Notes: generated from the letters alone by a model not told the origin. DNA of 64,000 nt from Bacillus sp. MM2020_1 (GCA_011250595.1 JAANMP010000005.1:1-64000); one strand, 5' to 3'. Shown: positions 8,500 through 17,746, numbered from the stretch's first letter. Made by a program: numbers and translations.

Positions 8500-8505
8500 T
8501 ATAAT
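8500..8505 (+). promoter_or_regulatory. Candidate -10 element of the res operon promoter
   Basis: TATAAT about 40 nt before the resA start. Seventeen to eighteen nt upstream the sequence (around CACAGT) is a poor -35, as expected for a promoter needing an activator. In B. subtilis ResD activates resA; a ResD site cannot be verified by eye here. Confidence 0.45.
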
Positions 8506-8544
8506 TAGACAAACTGTGTTGTGTGATCTACTGGAGGGGAATTA

Positions 8545-9069
8545 ATGAAAAAACGGCGATTAGTTATTAGAACAATAATCCTACTTTTACTAGCGGCTGC
8601 CGTTGCTTATACGCTATATGCTAATTTTACAAAAGATAATAAACAAAAAGTGGCGGTTAATAGCATAGCACCTGATTTTGCACTGGTTGACATGCAGGGA
8701 AAAAAACATCGGCTTTCAGATTATCGAGGACAAGGGGTATTCTTGAATTTCTGGGGAACGTGGTGCCCACCTTGTAAAAAGGAAATGCCTTATATCAATA
8801 ATCAATATAATCAATACAAGGATAACGGGGTTCAAGTAGTGTCAGTTGATATACAGGAATCAGAACTTGCTGTCAATCAATTTGCAGAACGCCTCAAGCT
8901 AGACTTTCCGATTATGATTGATAAAGACAAAGAGGTCATGAATACCTATGGAATTGATTTGCTGCCTGCCACCTTTTTGATTGATAAAAATGGAAAGGTA
9001 GTAAAGTATTATACGGGTGAGTTGACAGAAGAAAAAATTAGGGAATTTATGGAGAAAATAAAACCTTAA
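8545..9069 (+). CDS. resA: Thiol-disulfide oxidoreductase for cytochrome c maturation
   Basis: A 174-residue membrane-anchored thioredoxin-fold protein. An N-terminal helix (about 8-26) anchors it outside the membrane. The active site is C74-PP-C77 with E80, the same arrangement as B. subtilis ResA. It reduces the haem-binding cysteines of apocytochrome c so that ResB and ResC can attach haem. It starts the resABC block; resB follows after 20 nt. Confidence 0.95.
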   Translation: MKKRRLVIRTIILLLLAAAVAYTLYANFTKDNKQKVAVNSIAPDFALVDMQGKKHRLSDYRGQGVFLNFWGTWCPPCKKEMPYINNQYNQYKDNGVQVVSVDIQESELAVNQFAERLKLDFPIMIDKDKEVMNTYGIDLLPATFLIDKNGKVVKYYTGELTEEKIREFMEKIKP

Positions 9070-9089
9070 GGTTGTTGGGAGTTTTTTCA

Positions 9090-10724
9090 ATGAAAGATGT
9101 TAAATGTGAATGCGGACATGTAAATCCACATGGAACCGTTTTATGTGAAGCATGCGGAAAGATTCTGGATGAGCAAAATAACCCTGCAGAGCTTCTTGAC
9201 ATGCGTTATGAAGGAAGTGCACGACGTTCACAAACATACAATAAAACATTTATTGATAAAATATGGAACTTTTTTTCCTCAGTTAAAGTCGGCGTTTGGC
9301 TAATTATTATTACCTTAATTGCTTCCTCCCTTGGAACAATTCTTCCGCAAGAGATGTATATTGACCTGCCGGCAGATGTTTATTATGAGCAGGAATACGG
9401 GTGGGTTGGTAAACTCTATTACCAATTAGGCTTCAATAATTTATATGGCTCTTGGTGGTATTTATTATTAATTGCAATGATCGGTATATCCTTGGTCATT
9501 TGTAGTCTCGATCGGGTGGTGCCATTATATAAGGCCCTGAAGGCCCAACGGGTGACAAGACATGAAGGTTTTTTAAAACGACAGCGTATTTTTGGCATAA
9601 ACGATAGTACGGATGAAAATGATTTTATGGCAATTAAGAAGCATCTTAAGGAAAGACGCTATCAGATTCGTGAAGAAAATGGGGATATTTTAGCTGAAAA
9701 AGGGCGTTTTTCTCGCTGGGGTCCATACGTAAACCATGTTGGCTTAATCATTTTTTTATTTGGCGGAATGCTCCGCTTTATTCCGGGGATGTATGTAAAT
9801 GAAGATCTTTGGGTACGGGAAGGTGAAACGGCTGTAGTGCCGGAAACAGATGGACAGTTCTATATTCAAAATAACAAATTCATTCTAGAGCATTACGATA
9901 AAAATAAAGATAAGACCTTTGAAAAAGCGATTAGTATGGCAGGGGAGGTTGTGAAAAACTACCAATCCAACGTTGTACTATATAAGCGTGTTGGACAAAA
10001 TCTCCCAGGTGAGAAACCCAAACTGAAGAAGATTGAAGATTATAAGGTCCGAGTTAATTTACCGCTCACATATGAAGGCTATTCCGTTTTCCAAGCTTCC
10101 TTCAGGAGTGAATTAAATAAGATGTCATTTGCATTGACAAATAAACAGACTAAAAAATCAGTAGGCGAGCTTAAGGTTGACCTTAGAGATCCAAAGACGA
10201 AGTATGATCTAGGGAATGGATATTCTGTTGAAATTCTAAACTATTTTCCTGACTTTGAGTTTGCAGAGAACGGGGAGCCCACAACGAAATCTAGAGTACC
10301 AAACAATCCTGCATTTGTCTTTAGAATGGTTTCTCCTGAAAAGCCAAAAGGAGAAACTAGTTTTGTGGCCATCAAGCAAACCATCGAGCCATTTGGGGAT
10401 AATCAATATAAAATGGCATTTAAAGGAATTGAAACAAAAAATATATCAGGTTTTATTGTTCGTAAGGATTCAACATTATGGGCAATTATTTTGGGTGGAA
10501 TCATATTCATGATTGGTGTCATCCAAGGAGCCTATTGGAACCATCGCCGAATTTGGATTCAAAATAAAAACGGGCAAGTTTGGGTTGCGGCACATACAAA
10601 CAAAAATTGGTATGGACTAAAAAAAGAAATTGAAACAGTATTAAAAGATACGAAACTTGTTATGCCAGATGATCAAGTTCAAACGGAAGATACAGATAAA
10701 TCTAAAGAAAAGGAGAGTGTCTAG
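9090..10724 (+). CDS. resB: Cytochrome c biogenesis protein ResB (Ccs1)
   Basis: A 544-residue membrane protein. It opens with a small zinc-ribbon-like motif (cysteines in MKDVKCECGH and CEACGK), then three N-terminal membrane helices, a large extracytoplasmic domain and a final helix near residue 470. With ResC it forms the system II haem-delivery and ligation complex. The ATG at 9090 has GGGAG at good spacing and gives the conserved N terminus; the frame is open a little further up. Confidence 0.94.
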   Translation: MKDVKCECGHVNPHGTVLCEACGKILDEQNNPAELLDMRYEGSARRSQTYNKTFIDKIWNFFSSVKVGVWLIIITLIASSLGTILPQEMYIDLPADVYYEQEYGWVGKLYYQLGFNNLYGSWWYLLLIAMIGISLVICSLDRVVPLYKALKAQRVTRHEGFLKRQRIFGINDSTDENDFMAIKKHLKERRYQIREENGDILAEKGRFSRWGPYVNHVGLIIFLFGGMLRFIPGMYVNEDLWVREGETAVVPETDGQFYIQNNKFILEHYDKNKDKTFEKAISMAGEVVKNYQSNVVLYKRVGQNLPGEKPKLKKIEDYKVRVNLPLTYEGYSVFQASFRSELNKMSFALTNKQTKKSVGELKVDLRDPKTKYDLGNGYSVEILNYFPDFEFAENGEPTTKSRVPNNPAFVFRMVSPEKPKGETSFVAIKQTIEPFGDNQYKMAFKGIETKNISGFIVRKDSTLWAIILGGIIFMIGVIQGAYWNHRRIWIQNKNGQVWVAAHTNKNWYGLKKEIETVLKDTKLVMPDDQVQTEDTDKSKEKESV

Positions 10725-11909
10725 TTGGTTACAATAAGCAGTAATTTATTATTTATTTCTTTTATTCTATATTTAGTTGCAACCCTTTTTTACGGCGGGT
10801 CTATTAAATCAAAAAAGCATTCGAGTGAAAAGGAAGGAACCAATAGATGGGGGAAGATTGCTGTTCTGTTAACTATTATTGGTTTTGTTTCACAGCTGGG
10901 TTACTTTATCACTAGATGGATTGCTGCGGGACACGCACCTGTTAGTAACATGTTTGAATTCACAACATTCTTCGGGATGGCCCTTGTAGGTGCATTTATA
11001 GTTATTTATTTTATTTATCGTACAACCTTACTTGGATTATTTACAATGCCTGTGGCTCTATTGGTTATTGCTTATGCGAGTATGTTTCCAAAGGATATTA
11101 CGCCATTAATACCGGCATTACAAAGTTATTGGTTACATATTCACGTAACTACTGCAGCTATTGGGGAGGCTATTCTATCGATAAGCTTTGCAGCAGGGCT
11201 TATTTATCTCGTAAAGGCAATTGATCAAACAAAATCCAGCAAACAAACATTTTGGCTTGAAATGGTAATGTTTGCGTTAGTTGCTGTGTTAGGCTTTGTT
11301 ACTGTTTCATCCATATTTTCAGGTATGGGTTACCATGAAAAATTTAATTGGATTGATAAACATGATAACGCCGCAGTTGTTGAATATACGATGCCTGCCC
11401 TTTCAGGACCGCATGAGGGAGATTTACTAACCAAGGACGGATTTAGGCCTTTATTCGAGGTACCTGCCTTTATTAATGCAAAAAAATTAAATACCGTTAT
11501 TTGGTCATTAATGGCGGGACTTGTTATTTATGGTTTAATTAGATTAATTTTACGAAAACGAATTGCTGCAGCACTAAAACCGATTGTTAAAAATATTAAA
11601 TTAGACTTTGTTGACGAAATTAGCTATCGCTCGGTATTAATCGGTTTCCCAGTCTTTACTTTGGGTGCACTTATTTTCGCGATGATTTGGGCACAAATGG
11701 CTTGGTCGCGATTTTGGGGATGGGATCCAAAAGAAGTTTGGGCATTAATAACATTTTTATTCTATGCAGCATTTTTACATCTCCGTCTTTCAAAAGGGTG
11801 GCATGGCGAAAAATCTGCTTGGTTAGCAGTAATTGGCTTTGTTATTATTATGTTTAACCTTGTTGCAGTCAATCTCGTTATTGCCGGACTCCATTCCTAT
11901 GCTGGATAA
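10725..11909 (+). CDS. resC: Cytochrome c biogenesis protein ResC (CcsA)
   Basis: A 394-residue polytopic membrane protein of the CcsA/haem-handling family. The [11 protein letters not shown] tryptophan-rich motif near residue 330, which lies at the extracytoplasmic haem site, is clear, with flanking His residues. It channels haem to ResB. The TTG start directly follows the resB stop, with AAGGAGAG upstream, so translation is coupled. Confidence 0.94.
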   Translation: MVTISSNLLFISFILYLVATLFYGGSIKSKKHSSEKEGTNRWGKIAVLLTIIGFVSQLGYFITRWIAAGHAPVSNMFEFTTFFGMALVGAFIVIYFIYRTTLLGLFTMPVALLVIAYASMFPKDITPLIPALQSYWLHIHVTTAAIGEAILSISFAAGLIYLVKAIDQTKSSKQTFWLEMVMFALVAVLGFVTVSSIFSGMGYHEKFNWIDKHDNAAVVEYTMPALSGPHEGDLLTKDGFRPLFEVPAFINAKKLNTVIWSLMAGLVIYGLIRLILRKRIAAALKPIVKNIKLDFVDEISYRSVLIGFPVFTLGALIFAMIWAQMAWSRFWGWDPKEVWALITFLFYAAFLHLRLSKGWHGEKSAWLAVIGFVIIMFNLVAVNLVIAGLHSYAG

Positions 11910-11941
11910 TCATTTGAAAATCGGATAAGGATATAATTTAA

Positions 11942-11972
11942 TAACCTTCATTTACTAATAAGTGAAGGTTAT
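11942..11972 (+). terminator. Weak hairpin after resC
   Basis: AACCTTCA pairs with TGAAGGTT, but only three Ts follow. It may be a partial terminator or a processing hairpin between resABC and resDE. Confidence 0.4.
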
Positions 11973-12000
11973 TTATAAAATCTTCAAATGTAACAACAGT

Positions 12001-12016
12001 TGTCAAATTATTGACA
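12001..12016 (+). promoter_or_regulatory. Inverted repeat upstream of resD
   Basis: TGTCAA-ATTA-TTGACA is a perfect 6-bp inverted repeat ending in a consensus-like -35 hexamer. No clear -10 lies 17 nt downstream. It is about 80 nt before resD. It resembles a dimeric repressor or activator site; the protein is unknown. Confidence 0.4.
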
Positions 12017-12097
12017 CTTTTAATAGGAGTAATTAGTACGAAAATATAGCATAAAACCAGCCCGTTTTGTAAAATAAACTCCATGGGGGGATTAATA

Positions 12098-12814
12098 ATG
12101 GAAAAAGACGTGAAAATTTTAGTTGTGGATGATGAGGAAAGAATTCGCCGTTTATTAAAAATGTATTTAGAGCGTGAAGACTATACAATTGATGAAGCTG
12201 AAGATGGAACTGAGGCATTAGCTAAAGCATTTGCTAATGATTATGATGTTATTCTTCTTGACCTGATGATGCCAGGGAAAGATGGAATTGAGGTTTGTCG
12301 TGAATTAAGAGAAAAGAAGGCAACACCGGTCATCATGCTTACTGCTAAAGGGGAAGAAATTAATCGTGTCCAAGGCTTTGAAGTTGGCACCGATGATTAT
12401 ATTGTCAAACCATTTAGTCCGAGAGAGGTTGTCTTACGAGTCAAAGCCTTGTTAAGAAGGTCTTCACAAACAAGTTACCTGCAAACGGAAACGACAACCA
12501 AAGACGTCATTGTATTCCCGCACTTAACCATTGATAATGATGCACACAGGGTAACAGCTGACGGTAAAGAAGTAAGTTTAACGCCAAAAGAATATGAATT
12601 GCTCTATTTCTTAGCGAAAGCACCGGATAAAGTATTTGACCGTGAACAGTTACTTAAAGAAGTATGGCATTATGAATTTTTCGGAGATCTACGGACAGTT
12701 GATACACATGTAAAACGTCTTCGTGAAAAATTAAACAAGGTTTCCGAGCAAGCTGCAAGAATGATTGTTACAGTTTGGGGCGTAGGCTATAAATTTGAGG
12801 TTATTAATGAATGA
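12098..12814 (+). CDS. resD: Redox response regulator ResD
   Basis: A 238-residue OmpR/PhoB-type regulator. The receiver has acidic D11-D12, phospho-acceptor D55, T82 and K104; a winged-helix DNA-binding domain follows (about 135-236). ResD activates aerobic and anaerobic respiration genes, including resA, ctaA and qcr-type genes in B. subtilis. The ATG at 12098 lies 6-7 nt after GGGGGGA. It overlaps resE by 4 nt (ATGA). Confidence 0.95.
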   Translation: MEKDVKILVVDDEERIRRLLKMYLEREDYTIDEAEDGTEALAKAFANDYDVILLDLMMPGKDGIEVCRELREKKATPVIMLTAKGEEINRVQGFEVGTDDYIVKPFSPREVVLRVKALLRRSSQTSYLQTETTTKDVIVFPHLTIDNDAHRVTADGKEVSLTPKEYELLYFLAKAPDKVFDREQLLKEVWHYEFFGDLRTVDTHVKRLREKLNKVSEQAARMIVTVWGVGYKFEVINE

Positions 12815-14589
12815 CGCTTTTAAGAAGTGTTGTTGGAAAGCTATGGTTAACGATCCTTTTATTAGTATCTTTTGTGCTTTTCATCTTAACAATCATGCTT
12901 CTCGAATTTTTCCAAAACCAAAATACGCTTGGGATGAAAAATGATTTAACCAATACAGCTGAGAAAATTGCAAACGTTTTAGAAGAGCATCCTAAAGAAA
13001 AATTTCCACTTGGACTAGAGATATCCTGGGAAATTATCGATAAAGTCAACAAAGTAGTCATTATTAAAAATGACAGTGAAATCTACTACTCTCCAAACAC
13101 GGATATTTCAAATAGGTTATCTCTAACTGATATTCAAAATGATCCCAAACTATCACAAGTATTTTCTAAAGATTTATCCGTTGAAAAGGTTTCTACCCTT
13201 TCGTTTAATGATGGTAAAGAAGGAGATAAGTATTCAATTATAGGTGTACCTTTACATCTGCCTGGGGAAGAAAAAAGTGCGGTTTTTATTTATCAATCAG
13301 TAGAAGTAATGCAACAAACCACTCATGAAACAACAAAGTTTATTTTACTTGTTGCAGGTGTTGCTATTATTCTTACGACTATTTTTGCCTTCTTTTTGTC
13401 CACAAGAATTGCAGCCCCTTTAAGAAAAATGAGAGAAGCAGCGTTTGAAGTGGCTAGAGGGAAATTCGATACAAAAGTCCCAATCCTTACACATGATGAA
13501 ATTGGTGAACTAGCAACGGCATTTAATCAGATGGGTAGACAGTTGAAATTCAATATGAGTGCTCTTAGCCAAGAGAAAGAGCAATTATCGAGTATTTTAA
13601 GCAGTATGGCAGATGGAGTAATTACCTTTAATCGGGATGGGACAATTCTGATTACCAACCCTCCAGCTGACCGTTTTCTTCAGTACTGGTATTATGAAAT
13701 GGGTGGAATTAGTACTGATTCCGAGGCCACACCACCAGAGATAATGGACCTGTTTGAACAAGCTGTCGATACGGAAGCAGAACAAGTCGGTGAAATTTCA
13801 TTTCAAGGTAGGCATTGGGTTATCCTGGTTAGTCCATTATATAGTAACCGGTTTATTCGTGGTGCAGTAGCTGTTTTGAGGGATATGACTGAGGAACGAC
13901 AGTTAGATAAAATGAGACAAGACTTTATTGCTAATGTCTCCCATGAGCTTAGGACACCTATATCGATGTTACAAGGCTATAGCGAGGCAATAGTTGACGA
14001 TATCGCTGAATCCCAGGAAGAGAAAAAGGAAATGGCAAAGGTCATCTATGATGAATCATTGCGAATGGGCCGGCTTGTCAATGAGTTGCTGGATTTAGCC
14101 CGTATGGAAGCAGGACATCTGCAATTAACAATGGAAGATGTTAATATTTCTTCATTTATTAATCGAATTATTCATAAGTTCCAGGGACTAGCTAAAGATA
14201 ATGGAATTCAATTGTATGCAGAAATAGAAAATGAAACCACCACTATTTCCTTCGATCCTGATCGAATCGAACAGGTACTCACCAATTTAATAGATAACGC
14301 CATCAGACATACACCAAAGGGTGGCTCTGTTAAATTAAGTGTGACTTCGGATGATAAAGGCATAATGATTAGAGTGAAGGATTCTGGCACTGGTATTCCT
14401 GATGAAGACTTACCTTTTGTCTTTGAAAGGTTTTATAAGGCGGATAAAGCCCGGACGAGAGGAAGAGCTGGAACAGGACTTGGACTAGCCATAGCTAAAA
14501 ATATTATTGATGCACATCGTGGTCATATTTCTGTTCAGAGTAAACTGGATCACGGAACGACATTTTCCTTTTTACTGCCTCGAAAATAG
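12811..14589 (+). CDS. resE: Sensor histidine kinase ResE
   Basis: A 592-residue membrane kinase, the usual ResE length. It has a TM helix (about 10-32), an extracytoplasmic sensing domain, a second TM (about 175-198), HAMP (about 199-250), PAS (about 258-365), HisKA with phospho-acceptor H378 (SHELRTP) and an ATPase domain with N, G1 and G2 boxes near the end. It phosphorylates ResD in response to redox or nitric-oxide signals. Confidence 0.95.
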   Translation: MTLLRSVVGKLWLTILLLVSFVLFILTIMLLEFFQNQNTLGMKNDLTNTAEKIANVLEEHPKEKFPLGLEISWEIIDKVNKVVIIKNDSEIYYSPNTDISNRLSLTDIQNDPKLSQVFSKDLSVEKVSTLSFNDGKEGDKYSIIGVPLHLPGEEKSAVFIYQSVEVMQQTTHETTKFILLVAGVAIILTTIFAFFLSTRIAAPLRKMREAAFEVARGKFDTKVPILTHDEIGELATAFNQMGRQLKFNMSALSQEKEQLSSILSSMADGVITFNRDGTILITNPPADRFLQYWYYEMGGISTDSEATPPEIMDLFEQAVDTEAEQVGEISFQGRHWVILVSPLYSNRFIRGAVAVLRDMTEERQLDKMRQDFIANVSHELRTPISMLQGYSEAIVDDIAESQEEKKEMAKVIYDESLRMGRLVNELLDLARMEAGHLQLTMEDVNISSFINRIIHKFQGLAKDNGIQLYAEIENETTTISFDPDRIEQVLTNLIDNAIRHTPKGGSVKLSVTSDDKGIMIRVKDSGTGIPDEDLPFVFERFYKADKARTRGRAGTGLGLAIAKNIIDAHRGHISVQSKLDHGTTFSFLLPRK

Positions 14590-14593
14590 TAAT

Positions 14594-14621
14594 AAGAACA
14601 AGTATTTTGCCGATTGTTCTT
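14594..14621 (+). other. Hairpin immediately after resE
   Basis: AAGAACAA (14594-14601) and TTGTTCTT (14614-14621) are perfectly complementary around a 12-nt loop. There is no T-run, so it is unlikely to be an efficient terminator. Transcripts from resE may continue through the repeats to the terminator at 14932. Confidence 0.45.
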
Positions 14622-14633
14622 GATTCACGGGGA

Positions 14634-14786
14634 ACAACTAAAAGCGGAAGCGACCGTTTTGCGACGTATGGATTGGAACCGCTCCGCATGAGATAAAGGA
14701 AACACGAAGAGCGTCAGCGATTCGATGTTGACTTATCGCACGAAGGAGAGGGCCAATCCACTAGTCGCTGGTCGCTGCAGCTAGAT
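14634..14786 (+). repeat. Structured dispersed repeat, module B1
   Basis: A 153-nt relative of copies A and C. The central block from GAGATAAAGGAAACACGAAG to CGATTCGATGTTGACTTATC is conserved almost base for base, while the flanking arms differ but stay complementary: AGCGACC with GGTCGCT, GCGAC with GTCGC, TGGATTGG with CCAATCCA. It starts with the 19-mer ACAACTAAAAGCGGAAGCG and ends CGCTGCAGCTAGAT. No coding potential is seen. Confidence 0.82.
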
Positions 14787-14911
14787 ACAACTAAAAGCGG
14801 AAGCGCCTTGCCCAGGGGCGACAGGCATAAGACAAGCCGGTGAGAAGGTTGTTCTTTAACCTTCTTGACGGATTGGCTTATGACCCGAGCCCCTAGGCGC
14901 TGCAGCTAGAT
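14787..14911 (+). repeat. Structured repeat, module B2 with a different interior
   Basis: A 125-nt unit directly abutting B1. It begins with the same 19-mer and ends with the same CGCTGCAGCTAGAT, but the interior is unrelated to B1. It can form a long rod: AGCGCCT/AGGCGCT, GGGGC/GCCCC, CATAAG/CTTATG and an apical AGAAGGTT/AACCTTCT. A third copy of the 19-mer (14912-14930) follows and runs into the terminator. Confidence 0.78.
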
Positions 14912-14931
14912 ACAACTAAAAGCGGAAGCGA

Positions 14932-14958
14932 AACTCATCCAAATCGGATGAGTTTTTT
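14932..14958 (+). terminator. Terminator after the repeat cluster
   Basis: AACTCATCC (14932-14940) pairs with GGATGAGTT (14946-14954), followed by Ts. It is the first strong terminator downstream of resE. Confidence 0.85.
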
Positions 14959-15032
14959 ACGTTATGGTTTTTGGGAAATATATTCCAATTTACACCTTCC
15001 TTTTTGTCACAAAAAAGTCTATATTTATAAGG

Positions 15033-15059
15033 TGAAACTTTTTATACATATAAATCGAC
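15033..15059 (+). promoter_or_regulatory. ECF sigma promoter of sigX-rsiX
   Basis: TGAAAC (15033-15038), exactly 17 nt, then CGAC (15056-15059). This fits the ECF pattern recognised by SigX/SigW-type factors and lies 28 nt before the sigX start. Autoregulation of sigX is known in B. subtilis. Confidence 0.75.
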
Positions 15060-15086
15060 TAATATTATGAACGGGGAGGGGAATTG

Positions 15087-15638
15087 ATGGACTCCGTTTT
15101 CGATGAACTTTACCAAAAATATCATCATGACGTTTTTCAATTTCTATTTTATATGGTCAGAAACAAAGAACATGCTGAGGATCTTGTCCAAGAGGTCTAT
15201 ATTAGGGTCTATAAATCTTATCGTCGTTTCGAAGGGAAAAGCAGTGAGAAAACCTGGTTGTTTTCAATCGCAAGAAATGTAGCCATTGATTTCTTCCGAA
15301 AACAAAAAGGATGGAAAGAACGATTACTCGAAAAATTTGATTGGTCCACCGATCAGCTGAAAGATGGATATCCTATACCAGAAGAGATCACGGTCCAAAA
15401 GGAAGAAATCCGATGGGTTTACAACTGCCTTGAATATTGCACAATAGACCAACGTACTGTTATTATTCTACGATATATACAAGATTTATCGATTGCTGAA
15501 ACAGCCCAAGCATTAGGATGGACTGAAAGTAAAGTGAAAACCACACAACACCGATCGTTAAAGGTCTTGAAGAAACATATGGAAATGTCATATGAAAAGG
15601 AGGGGGCTGCTAGTGAAAAAGTCAGAGTGGAGCGATAA
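15087..15638 (+). CDS. sigX: ECF RNA polymerase sigma factor SigX
   Basis: A 183-residue ECF sigma factor. Region 2 contains DLVQEVYIRVYKSY and the -10-binding WLFSIARNVAIDFFRK. Region 4 contains IAETAQALGWTESKVKTTQHR. Its position after resE and before rsiX is that of SigX, which in B. subtilis controls cell-envelope charge genes. The ATG at 15087 follows GGGGAGGGG; the TTG one codon before is less likely. It overlaps rsiX by 26 nt. Confidence 0.92.
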   Translation: MDSVFDELYQKYHHDVFQFLFYMVRNKEHAEDLVQEVYIRVYKSYRRFEGKSSEKTWLFSIARNVAIDFFRKQKGWKERLLEKFDWSTDQLKDGYPIPEEITVQKEEIRWVYNCLEYCTIDQRTVIILRYIQDLSIAETAQALGWTESKVKTTQHRSLKVLKKHMEMSYEKEGAASEKVRVER

Positions 15639-16782
15639 GCAGCTCGAAGAATTATTAAGGCAAATGCCTAAGATACAAGATAATCGCAATCCTCGTGACA
15701 TTTATCAAAATCTTAATAATAGAAAAAAGAAAATAAAACAATGGTTGCTGCCTGGCCTCGCTACTGCATGTGCATTGCTTATTTTTTTCATCTTAGTTCC
15801 TAAATTAATGATTGGAAATCAGTTCGCTGAGGAGAAGGCGAGTCAAAAAGATGCTTCAGCTGGGCAGGAAGTGCAAAATGCAGATGAAAATTCAAAGCTT
15901 GCAAAAGAAAGTGATAATTCACAAGCAAAAACATTTTCAGAAGCCGGGAATAATGAACTTTTAAAAACAGCCATCTATGATGATGATGTAAACAATGGAA
16001 CAGTCTTAACTTATTGGATCCCAAATTCACAAGCGCAAATACTAGTTCCAGTATCCACTTTAGTTAATGATTCAAATGATAAATTATCGTTTACTTTATT
16101 CATTGAAAAAATGATGGATTTACAGGAAGAGGCCTGGGGGTTAAGCGAATTTTATCCTCTAAATGCTACTCTGAAGCTTGATGAGAAAAGCGAAAGTGTT
16201 TTGATTGATGTGCCGGCAAATCATCAGTACGGACAAGACTCAACAGCTGAAACCAATTTTATTAAAGTATTACAAAAAGATATTGCTTCAAATAGTCAAA
16301 TGAAAAAGATACATTTTTCAACAAATGGTGAGCCCGGCATCGAATTAGGGAACTATGGAAGGCAAGAAGAAATCCAAGTTGTTGAAGAGAAGAATCATGC
16401 TTTCTTCTTTTATTATTCCGAAGGGAATGAAATTCCCTATTTAGTGCCATCAATTGACACGTATAAAGATATTCATACAGCTTTGGAAGCAATGAAGAAT
16501 GATCAGCCTTTATTGGGATTAAAAAGTTCACTTTTACCAGCACTTCCGATTAAGGATGTTTCCACAAATGAAAAAACATTATATGTTACACTTAAGGAAA
16601 ATTCGACCCTGAGTGATAATCAACTGACACTGAATGCGTATGAGTCTTTATTATTGACAGCCAAAGAATTTGGTTTAGAAAAAGTAATAATTAAGAATTC
16701 GACAATTAAAAACATTGGGCCATTTGACCTATCAAAAGAAAATAAAGTCCCGCTGGCTCCAAACTTTCGAACGATTCAATAA
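15613..16782 (+). CDS. rsiX: Anti-sigma-X factor RsiX
   Basis: A 389-residue single-pass membrane protein. The cytoplasmic head (1-43) would bind SigX, one helix (about 44-66) crosses the membrane, and the large outer part ends in a GerMN-like alpha/beta domain (about 300-385). The GTG at 15613 follows GGAGGGGG by 5-6 nt; the earlier in-frame ATG at 15592 would place that ribosome site inside the coding region. Translationally coupled to sigX. Confidence 0.9.
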   Translation: MKKSEWSDKQLEELLRQMPKIQDNRNPRDIYQNLNNRKKKIKQWLLPGLATACALLIFFILVPKLMIGNQFAEEKASQKDASAGQEVQNADENSKLAKESDNSQAKTFSEAGNNELLKTAIYDDDVNNGTVLTYWIPNSQAQILVPVSTLVNDSNDKLSFTLFIEKMMDLQEEAWGLSEFYPLNATLKLDEKSESVLIDVPANHQYGQDSTAETNFIKVLQKDIASNSQMKKIHFSTNGEPGIELGNYGRQEEIQVVEEKNHAFFFYYSEGNEIPYLVPSIDTYKDIHTALEAMKNDQPLLGLKSSLLPALPIKDVSTNEKTLYVTLKENSTLSDNQLTLNAYESLLLTAKEFGLEKVIIKNSTIKNIGPFDLSKENKVPLAPNFRTIQ

Positions 16783-16790
16783 TGATTCCC

Positions 16791-16822
16791 AATCAACCCA
16801 TTGAGGTTGATTTTTTTTTTAT
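16791..16822 (+). terminator. Terminator after rsiX
   Basis: AATCAACC (16791-16798) and GGTTGATT (16805-16812) form the stem, followed by a long T-run. Confidence 0.85.
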
Positions 16823-16946
16823 GTATAAAATATCCGTAATCTCCCAATTATAACAAGTATGCCTAAGCGCTCCTCCATCGGGAAAAAGTTCTAAACGTGA
16901 AACAATTTACATATGGTGTGGAGGAGGAAAAGAACAAAGGAGGTTA

Positions 16947-17702
16947 ATGAAGAAAATGCGAGACTACATAAAAAGGGTTCTCATTGCCCTAATTATGGCG
17001 CTATGTGTCAGTTTATTATTTTTAGGTGGAAAGCATTCAGAAGCAAGTATGAAGGATGAGAAAGCGATTAAGGATGGGTGGATATGGCCTACAGACGGTA
17101 TTATTTCTGATACATATGGAACAAGAATGGGGAAACATAAGGGAATTGATATCGCTGGAAAAATAAACACACCTGTTCTTGCTGTCGCTGATGGTCAAGT
17201 GGTGAAATCCTATTTTTCGAATACATACGGAAATGTAGTATTTATTAAACATCCAAGTCATTTTGTTACAGTCTATGCTCACTTAAACAAGCGAACAGTA
17301 TTTGAAGGACAAATGATTAAGCAAGGAACTGTAATAGGAAAAATGGGGAGGACTGGACAAGCCACCGGAACCCATCTTCATTTTGAAACGCACCAGCAAG
17401 TGTGGAGATATGATAAGAAATTTGCAATGGATCCAGAAAAGCTCTTAGGAAGCGTTGATACAGGCGTGATGGTAAGAGGTGGAATTGCAGGAATCCATAA
17501 CGATGTATTAGAAGCCAGTACCCATGTAAAACAGCAGAACGAGGATAACTCAAAGACGGGCAAAAAGCAATATATCGTCAAACAAGGTGATACATTGTAC
17601 TCCATTTCGAGAAAAACAAATATTACGGTAACACGCATTAAAGAACTCAACGACCTGTCTTCAGACCTTATTAAACCTAAACAAATATTAACTATAAATT
17701 AA
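16947..17702 (+). CDS. M23 metallopeptidase with C-terminal LysM domain
   Basis: A 251-residue exported cell-wall hydrolase. A signal peptide or anchor spans about 9-30. The M23 (LytM/lysostaphin) domain has the zinc ligands H64 and D68 in HKGID, H112 in YAHL and H143-L-H145. One LysM repeat (about 207-251) binds peptidoglycan. All catalytic residues are present, so an active endopeptidase is expected, unlike SpoIIQ-type degenerate members. AAAGGAGG precedes the ATG at 16947 with short spacing; the ATG at 16956 is an alternative. I do not know a B. subtilis gene at this position. Confidence 0.85.
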   Translation: MKKMRDYIKRVLIALIMALCVSLLFLGGKHSEASMKDEKAIKDGWIWPTDGIISDTYGTRMGKHKGIDIAGKINTPVLAVADGQVVKSYFSNTYGNVVFIKHPSHFVTVYAHLNKRTVFEGQMIKQGTVIGKMGRTGQATGTHLHFETHQQVWRYDKKFAMDPEKLLGSVDTGVMVRGGIAGIHNDVLEASTHVKQQNEDNSKTGKKQYIVKQGDTLYSISRKTNITVTRIKELNDLSSDLIKPKQILTIN

Positions 17703-17713
17703 GATAATAAACT

Positions 17714-17746
17714 ACCCGCAGATTCAGGATTCTGCGGGTTTGTTTA
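17714..17746 (+). terminator. Terminator after the M23 gene
   Basis: ACCCGCAGA and TCTGCGGGT pair around TTCAGGAT, followed by TTGTTTATT. Confidence 0.8.

Noticed and set aside
10255-10512. 85-residue open frame inside resB
   Set aside because: Lies wholly within resB in another frame, no ribosome site and no family features.
16898-16930. TGAAAC upstream of the M23 gene as a second SigX promoter
   Set aside because: There is no CGAC or CGTC at 16-17 nt spacing.
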